Made by a program: the position numbers and the translations under genes. From Mermis nigrescens (Eukaryota > Nematoda > Enoplea > Mermithida > Mermithidae), in contig JAVLUZ010000208.1 of NCBI GenBank assembly GCA_036768485.1, forward strand, positions 109,501 to 173,500: a stretch of 64,000 bases of DNA. The letters run 5' to 3'. The notes below the pieces were generated by a model. That model was not told the DNA's origin, made no database searches, and saw only the letters and a list, made by a program, of their open reading frames with translations. Positions 58,101 through 64,000 of this stretch are shown here, in pieces. Each line of letters opens with the position of its first letter. The first letter of the stretch is position 1.

Positions 58101-59405
58101 TGGACTTTTGATTACCATAAGGATCTTGCCATGGCTCAACTGCTACGCCATCGTTTTCCACGGAATCAAGACCGCTAAACGCGATATTTGACGCATCAGC
58201 ATGATGTTTTATAACTGCCTGAAGACATTGAAAACTTAATAATTAATTAGGCCATTACACCAACGATGAAGTATGTACTATCGCAAGTCCTGATAGTTAT
58301 CTACCTAGACACCGCTTTTTACGTGGATTTAAATCACGACTTATAAGGGCGACAAGTAATAATCAATTATGCTTCACTGTGGATGGATTAAAATTTTATG
58401 ATCGATTTTGTCAATTGATTATTCTTGACATAGATATTATTGACTTAAAGTTGAGTATATTTCGTTCATGCAACATGATTTTCACATTGTCATATCTGTC
58501 GTAAATGGCTGATTATTGATTTTTGCTCTTAACATCAGTCTGATTATGCCATATTGCCATATAAGATTATATTTAATTCAGCAATTATCTTAAATCAAGT
58601 TGAATGCGACTGATAACCACTTTCTCATGATCTGCTAGCGTATTCTACAAAACTTCAGTTGCAGTACAGGGACGATGAACAAAACGAAGCGCATTTGAGT
58701 AGATGCATTTTAAAAAATACTTACGGAATAATACTTCCGTAATAATTTATCCACTCAACTTGAAGTTTAGGCTCTATCGTTGCGAGAATAGTCTGGATTT
58801 TGTAATATGAAACATTATTCCCGTTTCTACATTGAGCATAAGTCGGGACAAACAACAACTGACTAAATCATAATTTTGCGCAGAAAGCCTTTATATGTTT
58901 TCATTACATATAATATAGGAAGCGGTAGCTTCCTATATATATATATGTTTGACTTTAGGTGTGTTCCTATGTTTTCAATTGCCTTTTTTCGGTTATTTCT
59001 ATAATAAAATCTTTGGATTTGATCGTATTTTGATGATTTTCTCAGGATCGATAGTACTAACCAGACCATACTGCCATTTTCAAAGATTTTTGCTTAGCAT
59101 CAAAATTTACAGTTTTATTTAAGTGCAAATTTCAAAGTTTGCAAAAAAGCTGCCACGCTGTTGTAAGTGAATAAATGGATAAAAAATGTACAAATTCTTT
59201 TTATGAACCCTCCGAAAAAGAAAGTCAACACGTGCGCTTGGAAATTTTTTAAAACTTAAATTGAAGGAATCAAATCGAATTTTTGAATTGCGGAAATGTA
59301 AAATTATATTCAATATAGTTATACCACGTCATCTCTATTAGCGGCCCATGCTTTGAGGAATATACCGCATAAAAGTATCGACGCCCACCGAATGAAGCAC
59401 TTCAT
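55160..59405 (-). CDS. Small single-pass (type I) membrane protein of unknown family
   Basis: The firmest exons are 58218-58036, 56088-55910 and 55418-55160 (stop TAA), with matching phases 0, 2. They encode a short ectodomain ending NKRKRQ (possible basic cleavage site), a helix LSLATIILIVISILSAILVM and an RRRRYRKR stop-transfer, then an 85-residue Lys/Thr/Ala/Pro-rich tail. The 56088 exon has an excellent donor (CG|GTAAGA). Exon 59405-59325 begins with a clear signal peptide (MKCFIRWASILLCGIFLKAW) and ends in phase 0, so it can join exon 58218 directly (233 aa). Two more candidate exons, 58826-58725 and 58289-58259, join each other and exon 58218 in frame, the last across a 40-nt GT...AG intron; they would lengthen the ectodomain, but need a phase-2 exon before them that I could not find. 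A strong donor near 60101 (GAGAGC|GTAAGT) could be a 5' UTR exon. I recognise no domain; an LRR/Ig co-receptor-like role cannot be claimed. Confidence 0.58.
56130..56680 (-). repeat. Two copies of a GCACAGCATGGCCGATCTGGG repeat
   Basis: 56145-56370 and 56385-56660 share GCACAGCATGGCCGATCTGGG, AAAATGACCTCAAAAA, GGTATAAACGCTAAAATAGC and TTTTCC(A)TTTTCCATTCTGGGGG. Relatives lie at 47080-47250, 49510-49760 and 54600-54850. They sit in an intron and upstream region of the small membrane-protein gene. Confidence 0.65.
57124..57394 (-). mobile_element. CATACGTGGGC-family MITE, reversed
   Basis: 271 bp from CACACCTGGGCGTGG to GCTGCCCACGTATG with perfect 8-bp duplications CTTATAGG (57116-57123, 57395-57402). 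It carries a run of about 17 C. Confidence 0.92.
58259..58289 (-). other. Candidate 31-nt micro-exon followed by a 40-nt intron
   Basis: The acceptor AACTATCAG|G and the donor GGT|GTAATGG bound 31 nt (TCDSTYFIVG). The intron to exon 58218 would be 58258-58219, only 40 nt, ending TGTCTTCAG. Reading through instead meets an in-frame TAA, so splicing is needed if this is coding. Confidence 0.45.
58725..58826 (-). other. Candidate internal exon of the small membrane-protein gene
   Basis: The acceptor CTCAATGTAG|A and the donor CC|GTAAGTATTT flank 102 nt open in one frame (phase 2 to phase 2), coding for a YYKIQTILATIEPKLQVEW-type stretch. It fits exon 58289-58259 in phase. Its link to the signal-peptide exon is unresolved. 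Confidence 0.5.
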
Positions 59406-59449
59406 GTTCAATATTTTAATCGCTATATCGGCAACACAGAACGGCGATA

Positions 59450-60740
59450 GAAAGCAATCAGATTTAGAATTGCTCTTCCTTATAATATGATAATTTATAT
59501 GAAATAATTATTTATAAAGAATTAACGATCGGGTACACAGTTTAAATAGCGTCCGTGTAAAGCTTTGGCTCTTCCTCAATAGTTAAACCTTCTTATAAAG
59601 ACAAACAGTCTGTCTATTTTATGCTATTAGCTGATGCTTGATGAAGGATGATAAAATTATTGTTTACACTTTAGTATCAGATTACTTTACATTGTCGTCA
59701 ACAATTTACAAAGCACCAGTTCTGTGTGCTTGCTGCAATCTCAATGCAATCATCTAGAACTTGCAGTAAATAGAGCCTTCTGTCCACACACGGGCGCAAG
59801 GGGAATAGGGGTTAGGGCTGAAGATTAGACCCCTAGATCAGGTAGACCCCAAAAAACCGACAGACCCCATAAATTAAATTTTTGGCATGTTTTTTGGTAA
59901 TTTCGCCTGTTTTACACCACCCATACCCCGATAATTTGGCTGTTGTCCATGCATGCCGCTCCCGTTCAAACCGAATGCAATTAACTTGGTCAACATGTAC
60001 GCACACCAGGGTTAAAAACTATTGTCTGTTACATTTCAAACGGCCCACTTTTTTGCTAAAGTCATATTACTGTAATAGATTTCCGCTGTAACTACACTTA
60101 CGCTCTCGTGACAGCTGGCTGCTTTAAACTCTTCTTATTGATGTTTATGCGCTTTGTTTAACATGCGACGCATGCACATAACAGGCTGCTGAAACAACCT
60201 AACCTGTAAAATATTATGCTACAGTAATGAGCCGTAAAGCAAAAATGAGCCGTTTGGAATGGAACACACTATAGCAGTTTCGCCGCTGGCTTTCATGTTC
60301 AAACTCACAATTTATTTGAAAGAAATGAGTTTTTTCTCCGCTGAAACAAATCCGGAAATTTGATTTAAGACATTTATATGCTCATTCAGTTTCATAGGAC
60401 GTGGGATGTTTTTTTTGCTATACAAATCGCTCTTAACCGATCGTAGAGAATGATTTTTGTTAGAAAATATCGAAATGTATGTACAGTGTTAATTGCATTT
60501 CACAAATCTTCATTTGAATATAGCCTACAAATTATATACCGAAGTAGGTACCTGCTGGATTTTTTGGCACCAAAGTTTGCTCCAAATCGTGTAAAATTTC
60601 GCACTATATTTCGCACCAAATCACCAATTTTTTGCACTAAATTTTGACTTTTATACTCTTACGAAGTGACTTTCACAGGCCTATTCTGATGGATTAAGGC
60701 ACTGACCCATACGATAGCGCTAATTTATTTATCCTAAGGC
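59450..60740. other. Upstream region of the small membrane-protein gene
   Basis: Mostly unique AT-rich DNA with a C-rich repeat fragment at 59790-59960. A consensus donor (GAGAGC|GTAAGTGTAG, minus strand, near 60101) may mark a 5' leader exon. No other gene is supported. Confidence 0.4.
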
Positions 60741-60743
60741 TAT

Positions 60744-61870
60744 GGAAGAAAAATGCTCCGATGGAACAAAAAAGACGAATTGGGGTCGTTTTTTATTAAG
60801 GATGTAAAAGGAAGGGACTAGGAAAAGCTACCTATAGTCTGTTTCAAACAATTTCGATCATAAATTCCAAAAACTACAGACTACTGAAGAATTCATAGAA
60901 TTCATGCACGAAGTTATATGAAACAGACTATAAGTATATGCCTAAAGTCGCGAAATCTGCTAAAAATCAGGCTTTCTCTAAGCAACACAAAAAATCGAAG
61001 TATATTCTGTGGCCTGCAGATTGAAATAGACTATTGAACCGAAAAACGATTGAAAAAGCAGCAAGTCAGCTATGCAGTAACTATGGGGATGTAAACGGAG
61101 TAAACTATAGTCCGTTTCATTTAACTTTGAGGTTTTTGAAAAAATTCGAAGTGCCTGCAAAAGTGGTTCAAACTAACAGTATAGTTTTGATATTCTAGCT
61201 GCGGTGAGACGCTTACAATTGCAGAAACCGCATTACTGCACCAGAAGGTTGAAGCTTTATTGTAGCCTGATTCATGCGGATTAAATTCTAAAGAAAACGC
61301 AAAGCTAAATGAAATAGACTATTCGAGCGACTTTGCCAGCCATTTGAATGAAACAGCAAACATTAATGCATTCAAAACAGAGAAATCGTTGGTTTAAAGC
61401 AGTAGGAAACAGACTATGTAGGTACACCTGCATTGTCCGCAACGATTGTGTGCGCTACTCAATTGACGCCAGGTTTGCTTGCTACAATGCTCATATTAAC
61501 GAAATAAAACAACTTTAAATACAATTGTAGTTAGTTTTCTCTCAATCATGATACGAAGCAAAGTCAGCGTTACAACCTGCAAGCAATTTACAAAAAGTAA
61601 ACATTTTAGATTATGCTTATACTACCTTATGTGAAACATTAAAAATTATTTAGAGGAAGTTACACTTCTTCAGAGCCCGCAGAATATACTTCGATTTTTC
61701 GCGTTACTTAGAGAAAGTCTAATTTTTAGCAGATTTTGCGACTTCAGGCACGTACAGGTAGCTGTTTCATAGTCCCTTCCTTTTACATCCATAATGATCC
61801 ACAACCCCAGTATATATTCGTCTTTTTTGTTCCATCGGAGCATTTTCCTTGCTAGTACCCTACTTTTAAT
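60744..61870. mobile_element. 1.1-kb foldback element
   Basis: AATGCTCCGATGGAACAAAAAAGACGAAT...AGGAAGGGACTA... (left) mirrors ...TAGTCCCTTCCTTTTACATCC...TTTTTGTTCCATCGGAGCATTT (right), and AACACAAAAAATCGAAGTATATTCTG mirrors CAGAATATACTTCGATTTTTCGCG. TAGTCTGTTT MITEs are inserted in the left arm and middle. Same family as 26990-27645. Confidence 0.85.
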
Positions 61871-62049
61871 TCGTATGATTTGAGTAAATCAGTCAGTAAA
61901 CACATACGGTAACGTGTCACAATAATAATAGCAGCCTAAGACGCGGAAAACAATATTGCTCTGAACATCAGCGTTATCTTTTTTAAACAAGACAACCTAA
62001 TCTTATTTAAACAAATCAAAGGTTTTCAGCATATAGCGTACACAAATAT

Positions 62050-63240
62050 TGGGTATAAAGAAGACTTACGCTCTCAGATTCCGTTATCCTGACGTTACAT
62101 GGAACATTTTGAAAAAGTAAAGCTTCCGCAAGGCTCCTTAAACTGAATTCAATTTTCAGTATAAACTTTACATAACTACTGGGTGTAAAAAACATACAGT
62201 AAGATTCGTAATCCTGACTTTACATAAAATATTTTTTAAAAAAATTTACGTTTTGCAACGTTCTGGAAAACTACACATTAACAGTAAATGAATAATGCAA
62301 ATTTCACGCAACTACAGGGTGTAGATAAAACTAACGGTCAGATTCGTCATTCTGACGTAACGTGGCTTTCGTAAGGCTCTAGTACTAAAGTTAATTTGCA
62401 GTGCAACTTTATACAAACGCAGAGTGTAAAGAAGATTTCAGTCGGATCCGTAATTCTGATATTATTCTGATTTTACGATAAAGATTTATAAAAGATTAAG
62501 TGAAGACAAATAAATATTAGATGCAAACACTTTACTCCAATCTTTAGTGTAAACAAACGCACCCAACTGGTTGTATCACTTTCGATTTCTACTTCATTTT
62601 TAGACTTAAGATCATGTCCAGACTCATAAGCAGATAAGTTGGCAGAAAAATAACAGGACAGAAACACGTTAAACACATCCAATTTCTGACTTTACACCTC
62701 CCGAAATAGCTAAATATTGATGTAAATAAAAGCAATTCGCTATGACGTGTACCCCTTAGAGAATACTTTATTTTTATGTTATTCGACTTATCCCGACTTC
62801 TAAACGGAAAAAGTGACGAACAAAAAACGGTCAAAAACGCGTATTTTCTACCATCAACCACATTGCAAGCTTTAAAAATCTGAACCTAACTCTCCATTGA
62901 GTGTAAAGAAATTCGGTACGGGCCAGTTTGTAGCCTTTGAATCGTAGTATGTTTGTATGTGGGAAACTTCTGTTCTCAAAAGAGGTATTTGCCAAACAAA
63001 ATTGGGAAAAAAACGTATTTTTCGCCCATTATACACCCCTGATTCCGAACTTTACACCCCCATAAATAAGTGAATATTGCGTTTTTTCAAATGCGGCTTG
63101 CTGCGACGTGTAGCCCTTAGAAGGTACTTTATTCCAATTTCATTCAATTCATCCTAACTTATAAGCGGAAAAGTTGGCAGAGAAATAATAGACAAAATCC
63201 GTTTTTTACACCATCGATAATAGTGCAAACTTTAAATCCC
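62050..63240. repeat. Long dispersed repeat, copy 2
   Basis: Collinear with 23790-24720 over most of its length, with extra TTTACAC/GTGTAAA modules at both ends. No coding sequence. 63800-64000 resembles the flank of the 476-bp units. Confidence 0.75.
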
Positions 63241-63247
63241 AAGATCT

Positions 63248-63415
63248 GTAGTCTGTTTCACACAACTGCGGTCATAAATTTTAAAACCATCTCCGACAAT
63301 AAGCTGACAGATTGCGATTATGGCATTAATCTGAAATATATTTATCGTAACCCTCGGCTTACTGTCGATGAAAATTCTTAGAATTAATGCACGAAGTTAT
63401 GTGAAAGAGACTTTA
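63248..63415. mobile_element. TAGTCTGTTT MITE
   Basis: From GTAGTCTGTTTCACACAACT to GTTATGTGAAAGAGACTTT, with internal GACAGATTGCGATTATGGC matching the copy at 51723. Confidence 0.7.
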
Positions 63416-63510
63416 ACTCGGTATTGAGTCTACAAATGTTTGCTGGTAAGCCAAAAGTAGCCCGAGCCGTAGTGCAATTCTGCTAGGATAAATTTCTTGG
63501 GACTCATGAC

Positions 63511-63772
63511 AATACCTGGCCGTGGGGATTTAGGGTGGAGGGTATGCACCCCCCAGAAATTAAAATACCCCCCAGAAACCAAAATACCCTCCCAAAATTC
63601 AATTTTTGAAATTTTTTTGTTGTTTTTTTCGCAATTTTTAATGCCAATGGATAGTGCTTGATGAGAAGCGTTGAAAAATGGCGTTTTTTCGCCATTTCAC
63701 CATTTTTAGGGCCATTTTGTGACTTTTGAAAAGATCTTGCAACCCCCAGAACTTTGGTGCCGCCCATCTATG
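63511..63772 (-). mobile_element. CATACGTGGGC-family MITE, reversed
   Basis: 262 bp ending GCCGCCCATCTATG, with duplications CTCATGAC/CTAATGAC (7 of 8). Confidence 0.88.
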
Positions 63773-64000
63773 CTAATGACCGGAGTTGCTGGTATACAAA
63801 AACGAGCCAAAATGAGGTTTTTCACCCCCAGATTCTTCAAACTCTTTACACTGCCACTCTGGAAATAAGTAACGTTTCAAAAAATAAAAATGTAGTTTTG
63901 AGCTTACTCAATTGTCTTCTTCTAAAAAATATTATACAGATTGCAAAACTGAATTAGGAAAATCCGGTTACAGACCAAAATTTAAAAAAGTATATGTTAT

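Noticed and set aside
58863..59069. 68-codon minus-strand frame between the signal-peptide exon and exon 58826
   Set aside because: The candidate exon within it ends ...TG| and would create TGA when joined to exon 58826; no alternative donor restores the frame.

Overview
The window is nuclear DNA from a repeat-rich, AT-rich animal genome. Genes are split into small exons with GT...AG introns of 40 nt to about 5 kb, there are no operons, and most of the sequence is transposable-element debris (hAT, Tc1/mariner, Helitron, Penelope-like). An invertebrate, probably an ecdysozoan, fits best; the species cannot be named from the sequence.

Four genes can be assembled by matching splice sites with reading-frame phase, all on the minus strand. 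(1) A COMMD4 orthologue runs from 16604 down to 439 in nine coding exons, several under 50 nt, that join in one frame to 181 aa; long element-filled introns separate them. (2) A ZNHIT2-like HIT zinc-finger protein has two exons (22459-22180 and 18267-18005, 180 aa), and its 3.9-kb intron holds a large palindrome. (3) A single-pass leucine-rich-repeat membrane protein is spread over about ten exons from 53540 to 33371, with signal peptide and LRRs at the 5' end, a helical/proline linker, and a transmembrane segment near the 3' end. (4) A small single-pass membrane protein lies between 59405 and 55160. Further candidate exons on both strands are listed with low confidence.

Layout: 0.4-16.6 kb is COMMD4, with a Helitron (1711-3031), a 1.63-kb hAT-type element (7709-9338) and an internally deleted hAT (15203-16461) in its introns. 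16.6-18 kb is intergenic with a possible plus-strand exon. 18-22.5 kb is the ZNHIT2-like gene. 22.5-33.4 kb is gene-poor: AT microsatellites, a truncated Penelope-like reverse transcriptase, a 476-bp tandem array and foldback elements. 33.4-53.5 kb is the LRR gene, with many small hAT-type MITEs and a 958-bp Tc1/mariner palindrome in its introns. 55.2-59.4 kb is the small membrane-protein gene. 59.5-64 kb is repeats, including a second copy of the 23.8-24.7 kb repeat.

The genes do not form a pathway. COMMD4 acts in the Commander endosomal-recycling complex, ZNHIT2 is an R2TP/HSP90 co-factor, and the other two are membrane proteins of unknown role. The most distinctive feature of the window is its repeat landscape: several non-autonomous families with clean 8-bp or TA target duplications, many built as palindromes, and a short GGCGC-N3-GCGCC hairpin recurring in otherwise unrelated families.
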